Below are positions 10,040-20,819 of a DNA stretch of 22,417 nucleotides, piece after piece (position 1 is the first letter of the stretch; the number at the start of each line of letters is the position of its first letter). The notes below the pieces were generated by a model. That model made no database searches. It had not been told where the DNA came from and saw only the letters and a list, made by a program, of their open reading frames with translations. Origin of the DNA: Conidiobolus incongruus B7586 (taxonomy: Eukaryota > Entomophthoromycota > Entomophthoromycetes > Entomophthorales > Conidiobolaceae); the NCBI GenBank assembly GCA_000697335.1, contig JNEM01015576.1, forward strand, positions 1-22,417, given 5' to 3'. A program made the translations under genes and the position numbers.

Positions 10040-10927
10040 TTATTCTTTCATGAATAGTTTTTTTATTTGTTGTCTTATATCCGCACAAAACAAAATAATA
10101 TATAAAGGGTTTGCCAATGGGATAATATGAGCTAGACAACTAGTAATACTGTCCAATAACATCGGAGGATACGTGTGAATCATTCGATAGATGCCTTGAA
10201 TAGCCATGAAAGGGTACACACTCACAATATAAATAGATAGCATTAATTTCATTTTCTTTATAATAATATTTGTTTGACATTTCATTTTACCCATAGCGTT
10301 TTCAGAATTATTTGAGTGAGGAATGGCCATTTCACCATTGATGATATATTTAACATTAATAAGGCGTATTATGATTTTAACATAACATATTGTGGTTACT
10401 ATTATACTCCAAACAACTTGAAAGCCTATCAAAATCTGATATAGATTAAGTAGCCAATCTTCATTGTCAATTCGAATTGCACAGTATTTTCCTGAAGGGA
10501 ATATTGTAAAATAGTTGAAATAAACGGGAATATAGTTGAATACCACATTGGTTAATATGACCAAACTATTAACAATTAATCGGCATCTTATTGATAATGT
10601 TAGACTTTTGCAACAGTTCAAATATCTGAACCAACTTAAAAATGCGACCAAGCTCAAACTAGATATCCCAAAACAATAGAATAAGTAGCCATTCAACTGA
10701 CAGTTAAAAGAGTTCAGTCTAATATCATGTTCAACATAATTTAGTATGAAATTAATGATTGAATAGCTACCAATAACCAAATCAACTACTATTATAAATA
10801 TATAGTTAACAGTTTGGTTAAAATCTCTAAAGTTCAAACCGATCACCAGTATTAATATCAAATTAATACTAATTGAAAATATTGATATAATTAATTCAAT
10901 ATATTCAATAATTAAATCTACTAACAT
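10040..10927 (-). CDS. Seven-transmembrane receptor, rhodopsin (class A)-like GPCR, copy 1
   Basis: 295 residues with seven hydrophobic segments at roughly 8-32, 40-64, 76-101, 114-138, 158-185, 226-250 and 256-280, so a plasma-membrane receptor is likely. Class A marks: Asn22 in TM1, Asp49 in TM2, Cys76 at the top of TM3 and Cys149 in the second outer loop (the usual disulfide pair), FRY at 100-102 where DRY is expected, Tyr182 in TM5, YPF at 238-240 where CWxP is expected, NPLY at 273-276 (one residue shorter than NPxxY), and a basic amphipathic helix 8. The ligand cannot be told. The first ATG in frame is at 10925-10927; a longer frame would need a TTG start. There is no intron. It is paralogous to the gene at 17181-18095, with about 55-60 percent identity by eye. 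It shows no internal stops although the surrounding DNA is decayed, which suggests it is under selection. Confidence 0.88.
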   Translation of the reverse strand: MLVDLIIEYIELIISIFSISINLILILVIGLNFRDFNQTVNYIFIIVVDLVIGSYSIINFILNYVEHDIRLNSFNCQLNGYLFYCFGISSLSLVAFLSWFRYLNCCKSLTLSIRCRLIVNSLVILTNVVFNYIPVYFNYFTIFPSGKYCAIRIDNEDWLLNLYQILIGFQVVWSIIVTTICYVKIIIRLINVKYIINGEMAIPHSNNSENAMGKMKCQTNIIIKKMKLMLSIYIVSVYPFMAIQGIYRMIHTYPPMLLDSITSCLAHIIPLANPLYIILFCADIRQQIKKLFMKE

Positions 10928-10982
10928 TTTCAAAATATTAGTAAAACATATGAACTATTGAGTTCCAATAATTGCGATGTTG

Positions 10983-10992
10983 TATTTATATA
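10983..10992 (-). promoter_or_regulatory. TATA-like box of receptor copy 1
   Basis: On the minus strand this reads TATATAAATA, 56 bases upstream of the ATG at 10927. The position suits a short leader, but chance matches are frequent in this base composition. Confidence 0.35.
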
Positions 10993-10993
10993 T

Positions 10994-11654
10994 GAAATTT
11001 ACTATTTTTATAGGGATGTCAATTATGAAAATTTATTTAATATATTTTTGGAATCTATTTTCAGAATTCTTTTCTTAGTATGGAAGTTATTAAAATAGCC
11101 ACTTTGTAAAATGAGTAATATACCACTCCATTAATGACATCAGAATAATGGGTTTTCATTATATACTAAGAATATTATATAATTGTGACACTTTTTATAT
11201 TAATATATTCATTTTTATCAATAATTCTTTTTAACATTAAAATACATTTTCTATAATTGGCAATAACCTTCAAAATTTATGGATTGTAAAACAATTGGTT
11301 TAATTAACAAAAGTCAAATTTGGTATTTTTGTCGAAAGAACTTTTGGAATGAAATTTAAATTGTTAATAGTTAATAATAGTAAACAATATATACAATTAA
11401 GAATATTAATAATAAATAATATTATGATTCATTAATAACTAATAAATTAAAAACTAAAGAAATTTTACCTAAATTTTTATCTTATATTAATATAATATGA
11501 CATTTTATAATATTAAGTTTGCTTTATAAAATTTAATATTTAATGTATAAACATCACATTTTAGATTGTATAATTAATTAGTTTAAGTGATGAAATTTAA
11601 TTATTTTGTATTAATATATTGTTAATGAAATTTGAAAAAATAATTGTTTATGGC
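10994..11654. other. AT-rich stretch without a gene
   Basis: This covers the upstream region of receptor copy 1 and beyond. I see no frame or repeat that I can support. Confidence 0.5.
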
Positions 11655-11924
11655 CTATAAAATAATGTTTAATAATTCTTTTATTAAAGTTAGATAATTG
11701 ACAATTATAAAATTCAAAACATTAAAAGAACTATAATTATGAGAATGGAAATCAAAGGAAAAAGTTGATATTCCTGGATATTTAATAATTATTCCAAAAG
11801 GTATCACAAGGTATGGATGAAAATCTACATCCACATAAAAACAAATTTCCATCCGACCAGCCGATCGTAAACCACAATAAAATAAATATTTTTCCTGTTC
11901 TGAATAATAAACATATATTATCAA
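11655..11924 (-). other. Open segment of unknown nature, possible gene remnant
   Basis: On the minus strand about 89 codons are open, without an ATG at the start; the frame is entered through TTATTATTCAG, which could be a splice acceptor (the G of CAG lies near 11900). The front half (about 11800-11895) is less AT-rich than its surroundings and reads like protein (CGLRSAGRMEICFYVDVDF). The rear half is low in information. I do not recognise the product. It may be an eroded exon or chance. Confidence 0.2.
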
Positions 11925-12039
11925 AATGAATGTATATCATTTCTATATAAATATTCATTTAACATTAAACTTTGTATTTCCAAGTAATTATTGATTATGT
12001 AATAAATTTAATTATGGTAATTTTATCTCTTTTCTCTTA

Positions 12040-12270
12040 ATATTCTATAAATTCCCCCAACATCTTTGATAAGGTTCTAAGATAATTACCCGTACTTGAT
12101 TCCTCCCCACAAAAAGTTAACTAGGAACTTGACCAAATGACACTTTGATCACAACTTAAAATTAAATTGCCCAAAATCCATTTTCTTTACTATATAAAAT
12201 ACCGACAGCCATAGCCTTTTATTAGATAATACCTGATAATACAAAATTAAAGACCTAAAATGATCCAAAA
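12040..12270 (+). promoter_or_regulatory. Promoter-like island with no gene behind it
   Basis: This stretch stands out from AT-rich neighbours by C-rich runs (CCCCC near 12054, CCTCCCC near 12104) and a clean TATATAAAAT at 12191-12200, followed by a leader-like sequence to an ATG at 12260. That ATG opens only five codons before TAG, and no later frame takes over. It may be the promoter of a lost gene, of a spliced gene I cannot resolve, or of a noncoding RNA. Confidence 0.3.
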
Positions 12271-13719
12271 TAGCTAGTCTAGATAATTCTATATTACTCC
12301 AAAATATATCAATAGTGATGAGTTATATAATTATTTACTAGATTACAACTCCAAATATATTTATTATATTATCATGAACATTGCTAATATATTTACATGT
12401 TGCCTTGTCCATTCAGGAGTCAATTATGATGATAATTATTAAACGAGAGAGTAATATATAAGTTGGAATAATGTTATTGATTATTAAGTGTTCTAATTTG
12501 GTTCAAAATATGTTTTCAAGGGTTATATTATGTTAATTAATATATCTCTAAATATACAATTATAAAATTTCAATTATTATACTCTAATACATTCCATAAT
12601 AATTTATTAATTAATTAATATAATCATCAATGTTAAATCAAGTGATTACTATTTTGCGGTCAACTCAATTTTATTAAAATATGATTAATTTAAAGTAATC
12701 AGAACATTATATATTATTCTAGTTAAATATTAGCCTTTGTTTATTTTCAAGTGCCATGAATATATATTTAATTTTTTAAGATTTGAATATATTATATTAC
12801 ATTTTAAAAAATGTATTTAATAAAAATTGAACAATGCTGTTACATGATTCAAATTATTTTTCAAATTAATATAAAAGTTTATGATATTAAAATATAATCA
12901 GTAGTGCCGACATGATTCAATGCATTGTAAAAAGTAATATTAGCCATATTATATTTAAAATATTAAATTTCAAAAATGAAATAAATTTTTGATTAAAATC
13001 GGATTTTGAACTTGATTCAACTTGGGAAATTTTTTGAAAAAATTAAATCCAAATATAAAGATATTTTTAGACTTCTTGAATTTTGTATTGAATTAATTAA
13101 AGAATATTAAAGAAATTAATGAAAAATTGCCACAATCCAGGTTATAAATTAATTAGCAGTAACCCCATATATAATTTATGATTATTCAATTATTTTAATA
13201 TTATTTTACACATATAATTAAAATTTTATTTTTAATCCCAATATAATTAAAATCAGAATATTTTCACTATTAATAAGGAAATTAAAGACATTAGATTTAC
13301 ATTAACAATCTTGAATTAATATTTAACTTATATATATTTCAACATAACAATTAGTTATAATATTTTTGCCTATATCTTTTACGTTATTATCAAAAAACTT
13401 TATTTTCATAGAAAATGCTATATTAGATTGTATACAGTAAATATTCGAAAAAATCGTATATCAATATAGTTTACCAAAATAATAATAGTTTGTATCATCT
13501 TTGATTATATTTTCTACCATATAAAAGCTTGATTTATTATAAACAGGAGAGTTATATTTTATAATTCATATTGTTACCAGAATAAAATATAACATGATGT
13601 TTCACTCTAGTGTTTACAATGCATAATATAAAATAATTCAAAAAGTTCATTAAATTTAAATTTTTAACTTATTATAATAAACAAAGAAAAAGAAAAAATA
13701 ATATGATTTTAATAGTTAA
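12271..13719. other. AT-rich stretch without a gene
   Basis: There are many TA and AT-only runs and no frame or RNA that I recognise. Very old transposon debris cannot be excluded. Confidence 0.5.
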
Positions 13720-14797
13720 TAATTTCAATGTATTTCAATAACCGGATTCCATACTGATGATAATTGCTTAACCATTTTACGTAGGCATTTATAATTTATA
13801 TTCAAAATTACACCCTTAGTTTTAAAATGTTATCAAATCTTTTTCCTTAGATTGAATTCTTTAACTTACAAAAATAATCATAGCCACAAAGATTTATATC
13901 TGATGAATATAATGGATGTGGTAATAAAAGCCTGTGTTTTTGAATAATCAAATACTTGATAATTTTTTCTATATGCATATAGCTATTAATATATATTATA
14001 AATGGTTTTTTAATTAAAATTTTTTTATATTAAATAATAATATTAGTCTTTAAAAAGCTGAAATATATTATATTGTTTTAATTGATTTTTACTCGTAATA
14101 TTTCATGGAATAATAAACTATTAATATTCATACCTAATAATGAAATTTACTTTTTTTTCAAATTATTTTTGTTTTGAAATTTGTGATGGTAATTTTGATT
14201 ATTTCACCCAAGCACTCTTTTTATTTCTTGGTAACAGATTTTATACTAGAATTTAAAATTCATCTATGGTAATAACTTTTTAAATATAGTTAGATAAGCA
14301 TTGTAATAATATAAATATATATTATTGTATTTTTCAATTAGCAAATTATTTGATAAAGTATAAAGTACCAATATTTTTAATTTTTTAACTAATTTTACAT
14401 TATTTTATAATAAAGAAATAATAAATATAATATTAATATATAGATGTTATTGTTAGTTTTTTGTTGAGTTGTATACATAATATTTAAAATATTTAAGATT
14501 ATTGATATATTTTTAATAATTATAGATTTAAGATAATATAAATAAGTTAAGTCTTTTATATTATATTCTCCACTATTAAGTTGATTAAATTAGTTTGCAA
14601 TATTATGCTTTAAAAACCTTTTTGCCTCTAGTTGTTACTTGAAGATTTTTGTGAAAATTTAATATAGAATGATTTATATATTAAGTTATTTTAATAAATT
14701 CTTTTTATTCAACTTAAGAAAATTTAAAATTCTATAATTTTTAGTCTTTTTAGTTTTTATTAAAATTCTCCTAGAAAATATTACTCTGTATTTTTAA
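13720..14797 (-). mobile_element. Mariner-type DNA transposon fossil, lineage distinct from its neighbours
   Basis: On the minus strand a mariner transposase can be followed across most of its length. In order: an N-terminal helix-turn-helix end with NSGEYNIKDL (about 14550-14580; family pattern F.SGxxxxxD), VITIDE (about 14262-14280; family VTGDE, first catalytic Asp), KKSAWVK (about 14205-14225), and HPLYSSDINLCGYDYF (about 13875-13925; family HPPYSPDLxPCDYxxF, third catalytic Asp) followed by LKN and GKRF. It ends with a GIRLL block near 13745. The frame is broken in many places, and I could not find its inverted repeats. Its sequence differs clearly from the 14800-16069 copy, so it is a separate subfamily or a much older insertion. 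It ends where the next element begins. Confidence 0.72.
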
Positions 14798-14799
14798 TA

Positions 14800-14812
14800 A
14801 TGGGAATTTTTT
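14800..14812 (+). repeat. Left inverted repeat end of the full-length mariner fossil
   Basis: ATGGGAATTTTTT pairs with 16056-16069 on the other strand. TA at 14798-14799 is the probable target duplication. Confidence 0.6.
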
Positions 14813-16055
14813 GTGATTAAAAATAAATAAACATTTTAATATATGATATATAAAAATAAGTATATAATATAAATTAAATAGTTTCTTTTATTATTAATAA
14901 TTTTTTTGCTATATTTTTAATAAACTTTTAATACTTAAAAAACAATTCTTTTTATTAAAAACTGAAATTTAATATTTCATAAACCAATTAAATTTTCTTA
15001 TAGAAATTTTCTTTCTTATAAGCTAGTTTTTTAATTACTTAAAGCAATTATAATCACATAAGTTATAATTTAAAGAATATATTAGATGTAATAGTTTTTT
15101 CTAGTTATTTTTAATTAGAAAGTTTTTTACAGCTTTAAATTTATATATTTTATAATTATCATATAAAATAATAAGTCTTCTCAAATTATATTGAGAATAT
15201 TAATTAAAAATACTTTTATTTAAAAAAATAATATAAAGTTTATTATTAATTAATTTTCTTTAAAGAATTAAATAAGAGTAATATATATTATTATAATTTA
15301 CTATAACAATTAACATTCACTTATTAATAAAATATTTATTTTAAAAGATTTATTAAAAAAGTTAATTTAACTTAATTTAACATCTTGATTTATATTTTGA
15401 TAAAAGACTATATATAAGGATTTATGATTCATTAATTATAATTATTTGTTGTAAAAGTTTAAGCTTCTAGTAATATTTTAATAAATTTTATTTAATAATA
15501 ACTATTCTAGCTTTTTTTAAACTTTAGTTAAATTATAAGATATCTATTTTATATTTTTATTTATTAATTTGAGTTTAAACTTTAATATATATAAAATACT
15601 AATAAGAATAATATTAAAATACTTAAATAATTCTTTAGCTAAAATAAAAAGATGCTTTTTAATATATTTTTTCATTTTATTTATAATTAATAAAGTAATA
15701 GTTGAAGTTAATTTTTTAAATTTTAATAGGTTTTAAGTAGTTTCTTTCTTAACCTTAAAGTAATTTGCTTAATAATATATTGCTGATTTAAATAACATTT
15801 TATTATTAAAAGCTACTTGTAAATTTTAAATTATTTTAAAAGGCTTATGGTTAAGTTTTATAGATATTAAAATAAAAAACTTTTGATAATTATTATTTAG
15901 TTTAAATATAATTTAATTAAACAACCAATTTTAAAAAGTTAATTTTTTAATCAAAAAAATAATTATATATATATATTAAAAATATATAATTTCCTATTAA
16001 CTTTATATATATTTATTTATTTCAAACTAATAATATATTTGAAAAATCAAAAATT

Positions 16056-16069
16056 AAAAAATTTCCCAT
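16056..16069 (-). repeat. Right inverted repeat end of the full-length mariner fossil
   Basis: On the minus strand it reads ATGGGAAATTTTTT. TA follows at 16070-16071. Confidence 0.6.
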
Positions 16070-16071
16070 TA

Positions 16072-17180
16072 TTTTAAATTTAAGATAATAATATTAAATT
16101 CTTAGTGAAAGAATTATTATTTATATAATAATAATTAATTAAAATATAAAAGATCATTTTTTTAAATAATTAAATAATTTATTTAATTAAATATTAATTT
16201 ATATTTTATAAATTATATTTATTAATTAAATTAAACTTAGTATATTATTGTGTATCACTTATGTATATATATTATTGATTATAAAGATTTTGGCAATTTA
16301 TAAATAATACTAAAATTGATACATTATAATATATATCAGTAATAAAGAATATATATGGAAGAATTGAATAATTATGTTGAAAAGGAATATTCTTATAAAT
16401 TATATTTTTTTGAAAATAATTCTTTTAAATCTAATATCTCTCTTTCATATTTATAAGATTGTAAACAATGAAGGATGTTTTGTATAAAATTAAAAATATA
16501 AACCCTTTAGATCAAGTATATAGTATTGAACCTATGAAAAGTATATTGTATTTATAAAATCTTGTAAAACTTAAATATGAATAGTGATAATTTAGTATCA
16601 AAGTTTTGAATTTGCATATATTTTGGATGATATATACTATATTGTAAATAATGAAAATGTTTTTGTGATTTTTGATATACAGTATTTACGTAACCAAGGA
16701 TATATTAATACTTTTTAAAATCGGATATAAATTATTAATTTGTAAGGTTATATTTAAGAGGATTAAATAATTTAATGAATTTCATTTGCATACTGTTATC
16801 TATCACTAATTTTTCTAAAAAAATTGCCTTACTATATTAGGTATATAACAATATTAAAATGAAATAAAAATTAAATAATTTATCATTTGGTAGTAGTATT
16901 GTTATAAAGAGTAATTGAAATATGAAAAAAAATATAATTAATCTAATTAAACAATGTATGAATCTATTATAATTACTCAGTGAAACATCGTTCGTATTTT
17001 ATTTAATATATCTTATATTATTAATAATTCATCTAACAACTTACTAAAAGAATACTAAATTTATTTGAAATTTATTATATTAAAGTATACATCACTAGCA
17101 ATGGTAAATAAATAATAAAAGCTCAGGAATATATTATAATGATAATAAATTTTAATTAACTTGTAAATATTGGTTTATTT
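16072..17180. other. AT-rich stretch without a gene
   Basis: This lies between the mariner fossil and the 3' end of receptor copy 2. I see no frame or RNA to report. The part next to 17181 is the receptor's 3' UTR, with AATAAA on the minus strand at 17174-17179, just after the stop. Confidence 0.5.
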
Positions 17181-18095
17181 TCATATTTTAATAAATAATT
17201 TTTTGATTTTTAGCCTTATTTCTTCACTTAATAAAATAATATATAAAGGATTACCCAAAGGAATAAAATGAGCTAAACAAATTATAATATTGTCTAATAA
17301 GACTGGTGGATACACATTAATGACTCGAAAGATGATTTGAATAGTCATAAATGGGTAAATATTGAGAATATATATGGATATCATTAACTTCAATTTCTTT
17401 ACAGCAGTTTTAGTTCCAGATTTCATTTGAAACATATAATGATCACTATTCATCAAATCAAAACCCATCATTTCATTATCAACAGTGAATTTAAAATGAA
17501 TAAGATGAATAATAATTTTGATATAGCAAATTGAAGTCATTAATATACTAATAATCGCTTGAAGTACCATAGAATATTGGAAGAAATTCAGCAGCCAGTT
17601 ATTAGGATCGAATCGAATTGCACAATATTTTGCAGAAGGAAAAAGAGCAAAATAATTGAAATAAATGGGAAGGTAACAGTATACCATATTAATACATATG
17701 ATAGAAATGTTAATAATAAGTCGACATCTCATTGAAATAGATCGATTTTTACAGCATTTCAAATATCTCGTCAAACTCAAAAACGCGATCAAACTCAAAC
17801 TAGAAACTCCAAAACATATGAATATATAACCATTCCAATTACAGTATAGCGAATTAAACTTAATATACTTATATATATAAGTTAATACACCATTAATGAT
17901 AGAAAAACCAGCAGATATTAAATCAACAACAATAAATAAACCATAGTTAACAATCTGATCCCAATCTTTACAGTTTACATAGATAGCTAATAGCAATATT
18001 AAATTCATAATAATTGCTAATATTGATATAATTAATTCAATAATATATATAACTAAATACATTATAATTTTATTCATATATTGAAAAATTTTCAT
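17181..18095 (-). CDS. Seven-transmembrane receptor, rhodopsin (class A)-like GPCR, copy 2
   Basis: 304 residues counted from the first in-frame ATG (18093-18095); a longer frame would start at TTG. A second ATG seven codons in, or a third at residue 12, would align better with copy 1, so the true start is open within 12 codons. Seven hydrophobic segments are arranged as in copy 1. Class A marks: Asn31, Asp58, Cys85 with Cys158, TRY at 109-111 (closer to DRY than copy 1's FRY), Tyr191, YPF at 247-249, NPLY at 282-285, and a basic helix 8 ending KIKKLFIKI. The third inner loop (about 203-228) is the most different region between the copies and would bear on G-protein choice. No intron and no internal stop. 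Same orientation as copy 1 and about 7 kb away, so an old local duplication is likely. The ligand is unknown. Confidence 0.88.
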   Translation of the reverse strand: MKIFQYMNKIIMYLVIYIIELIISILAIIMNLILLLAIYVNCKDWDQIVNYGLFIVVDLISAGFSIINGVLTYIYKYIKFNSLYCNWNGYIFICFGVSSLSLIAFLSLTRYLKCCKNRSISMRCRLIINISIICINMVYCYLPIYFNYFALFPSAKYCAIRFDPNNWLLNFFQYSMVLQAIISILMTSICYIKIIIHLIHFKFTVDNEMMGFDLMNSDHYMFQMKSGTKTAVKKLKLMISIYILNIYPFMTIQIIFRVINVYPPVLLDNIIICLAHFIPLGNPLYIILLSEEIRLKIKKLFIKI

Positions 18096-18264
18096 TTCTT
18101 TTGTCAATTATATATGATTTTTTGATGAAATTAAGGGGATAATTGTCTCAATAATTGATTTAAAAATCGTGGTAATGTTTATCATCTGGGCCAATTTTTT
18201 GGTTTCAGAATTTCATTTTAATATTGTTAACGGGAACCACTACAAATTTAAAACATTGCATTGA

Positions 18265-18274
18265 TTTTATATAT
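18265..18274 (-). promoter_or_regulatory. TATA-like box of receptor copy 2
   Basis: On the minus strand this reads ATATAAAATC within TGATATATAAAATC, about 170 bases upstream of the ATG. The surrounding 18180-18300 is less AT-rich than its flanks, as a promoter would be. Confidence 0.35.
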
Positions 18275-18299
18275 CAGCCAATTATCATGGCTTTCATTT

Positions 18300-19490
18300 T
18301 CCTATGAATCTTATATGGCTAAACTTTAATATAATAATATTAACCAACAATATCATTTTCATTTAAATTATTTATATTCAAACAGTAATTTAATTTAAAA
18401 TGCATTATATAATTTAAAGGTAATTCATTGATCAGAAATAAACAATCAAGTTATGAAGTGCATTTTACTTATTTATTACAAATATAATATTAATTTATTA
18501 AATACCAAAAAGCAAATAAATTTTGTAATTTTTTGATTAATGCTGCAAACTGAAATAATCCATTATGTTACCTTAATAATGGTGTTAAAACTAAGAGTAA
18601 TTAAAATGTTTTTTATCTAAATATTTTGACTAGGTTCCAAGGTTTTAATCTATAAAAGTATAATTCTCCCAGAATGCTTTATTGTAAAAGTGGTCAATTT
18701 AAAATATAACAAACAGAATATTTAATTTACATTGTATAATATTGGATATAATAACTAATGAATGCTTCATTTCCAACTGTATTTCATATATAATGACTGA
18801 AAAACAAAAATCCATGTAACAATATTGAGACTGAGATACATAGGTTTATAACTATATAGCTATAAGTATCATTTTTCATATTGCATATACAATATACCGA
18901 ATAAAATTTATGCAAACCCAGATATATGAAATATACTATATTAATTTCAATAAATTTTCTGAAGCACAACAGTTCAATGGCGATGTTTCGGCGAATGAGA
19001 CATTGTGTCTATCAGTGTAGTTTGCCAACCAGCTATTTTAGAAAAGAAGTAGTAAAGTATTAATTAATATGTATGCCTTGACTTTCATACTTCAAAAATG
19101 GTATATATAACATATTTAGGATTATATTTAAAAAGTTTTACAAGATACTGCAAATAGCTGAGACATTGGGGATGGATTTGCAATTAATTTCATATTTCAA
19201 AAAATTTATTCATCAACTAAAATTATAAGCAAATAATTAATGCATTATAAATTGCAGTTATAGACTTTAGTAATATACAACTGAAAATATTATTATCAAT
19301 TTATTACAAATAATTAATATAATTAGCCTTATTAATATCATTAAACTATAATAATGTATTTATATTAATTTTAGAGGTTTAAATTGGATAAATTATATTA
19401 ATATTATTATATAAATTAAATAATTACAAAATTTTAAAAATTATAATTAAAAAAGATTATTATTATAAAATATACAAACATAAATAAATA
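18300..19490. other. AT-rich stretch with one richer island, no supported gene
   Basis: Most of it is featureless. An island at about 18955-19050 is visibly richer in G and C. On the minus strand it reads AGWQTTLIDTMSHSPKHRH before a TGA. I recognise no family. A 61-codon open stretch at 18784-18969 has no ATG start and looks like chance. Confidence 0.4.
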
Positions 19491-19492
19491 AT

Positions 19493-20672
19493 ATGGAATT
19501 TTTACACCCTTTAGTTATTAACAACTTTTTATTATATTTTTGATAAATTTCTAATACTTAAATATAGTTATTTTTTACTGAAAAACTAAAATTTAATAAT
19601 TTGTTAATTAATTAAATATATTTATGGGAATTTTTTTTCTTATGAGTATATTTTTAATCCGATAAAATAATTATAATTACATAAGTTATAATCTACTAAA
19701 TGTATTAAATATGGTAATTTTTTAAATATATTTATATAAAAAATCATTTATAAATTTAACTTTATATATTCTAAAATTATAATATAAAATAATTTATATT
19801 TTTAATTTTCTTATAAATTAACCAATTAAATATTACTTTGTTCAAAATATATAATTCTTATTATTTATTAATTTATTTTTAGAAACTAAATAAATAAATT
19901 ATGTATTATTTTATTTATTATTATAATTTACATCTAAATATAAATAATATATTTATTTATTAAAATTTATAAAGGGTGTTAATTTATTTTAACTAAATAT
20001 TTTATTTTATTATAAATAAAACCTTATACAAATGAGACTAAGATTTATTAATTATAATAATTCAATATAATGGTTTCTGTTTTTGGTTGTATTTTAATAA
20101 GTTTAATATATTATAATTAATTTGATTATATTTAAATTATTATCAAATTTTAAGGAATATATTAAATAATTTTATTAATCAAATCAAATATAAAATATAA
20201 AAAAGAAAATACATTAATATAATTATTATTTTATTAACTTATTAACTCTTTACTTAAAATAAAATGATATTTTTCAAATTATTTTTTTTAATAATTAGAA
20301 AATGGTAATAAATATAAGTTTTTTAGGTTTTGGCAAATTTTAAATAATATTTTTTTTAATATAAAATTAATAAATCTAGTGATAAATGGTAGTTTTATAT
20401 AAAATATTATTATTACTATAAATCTTTTACAAATCTTATATAATTTTAGAGGGTTTGTGGTTATATTTCAATTATATTAAAATTAAAAATTTTTGATAAT
20501 TATTTTTTAATTTATTAATAATTAATTTCAATAATAAATTTATAATTAAATATAATTTAATATAAAAACAATTAATTATGAATTTATATATGAAATACAA
20601 TGTTATTAATTTTCTTTTTTTTAATATAATTCAAAATCTAAAATTAATGAAAAAATTTGAAAAATTTTCCAT
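19493..20672 (-). mobile_element. Mariner-type DNA transposon fossil, second copy of the 14800-16069 family
   Basis: This stretch aligns along its whole length, in the same orientation, with 14800-16069. Good anchors are 19545-19690 against about 14915-15065 and 20455-20505 against 15840-15890. Ends ATGGAATTTTT at 19493 and, on the other strand, ATGGAAAATTTTT from 20672 match the other copy's inverted repeats with one base fewer. A clean TA duplication is no longer visible. On the minus strand the N-terminal blocks KPSKIIQDLQ (near 20450) and LPKPKKL (near 20320; family RPGRPxKL) are clearer than in the other copy, while the catalytic core is worse. It is about 90 bases shorter than its sister and is dead. 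Confidence 0.72.
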
Positions 20673-20795
20673 TTCTTTCTTTCCTAATAAATATATTATA
20701 TATTATTATATAATTAATTAAATATTAAATTGATAGATATATCAAATTAACAATTATTTATATAACTTTAATCAATATTATAAATATATTTTATG

Positions 20796-20819
20796 AATAA
20801 TAATAATAATAATAATAAT
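20796..20819 (+). repeat. (AAT)8 microsatellite
   Basis: Eight perfect AAT units in a row. Confidence 0.9.

Larger units (their letters stand above)
14800..16069 (-). mobile_element. Mariner-type DNA transposon fossil, full length (1,270 bp)
   Basis: Ends are ATGGGAATTTTTT at 14800 and, on the other strand, ATGGGAAATTTTTT from 16069, with TA on both sides (14798-14799 and 16070-16071). The 1.27-kb size is typical of mariner. On the minus strand the transposase remains show an N-terminal helix-turn-helix (KIIQNLQ near 15830), a linker and second helix-turn-helix (KKLTST near 15705, then an AKEL block), LYDNYKIYKFKAVKNF (about 15125-15175; family HDNARPH, second catalytic Asp), and NLCDYNCF (about 15040-15065; family PDLNPCDY, with Asn where the third catalytic Asp belongs). 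A KNCF...IKSL block closes it near 14920. It is heavily broken, with stops mostly at former Gln or Trp codons. It shares family with 19493-20672. Confidence 0.8.

Noticed and set aside
18096-18107. TTG start for receptor copy 2 (and 10928-10933 for copy 1)
   Set aside because: Nuclear genes start almost always at ATG, and in-frame ATGs lie two to four codons downstream in both genes.
18784-18969. 61-codon open stretch on the minus strand
   Set aside because: No ATG at its start, no family match, and composition like the surrounding AT-rich DNA.
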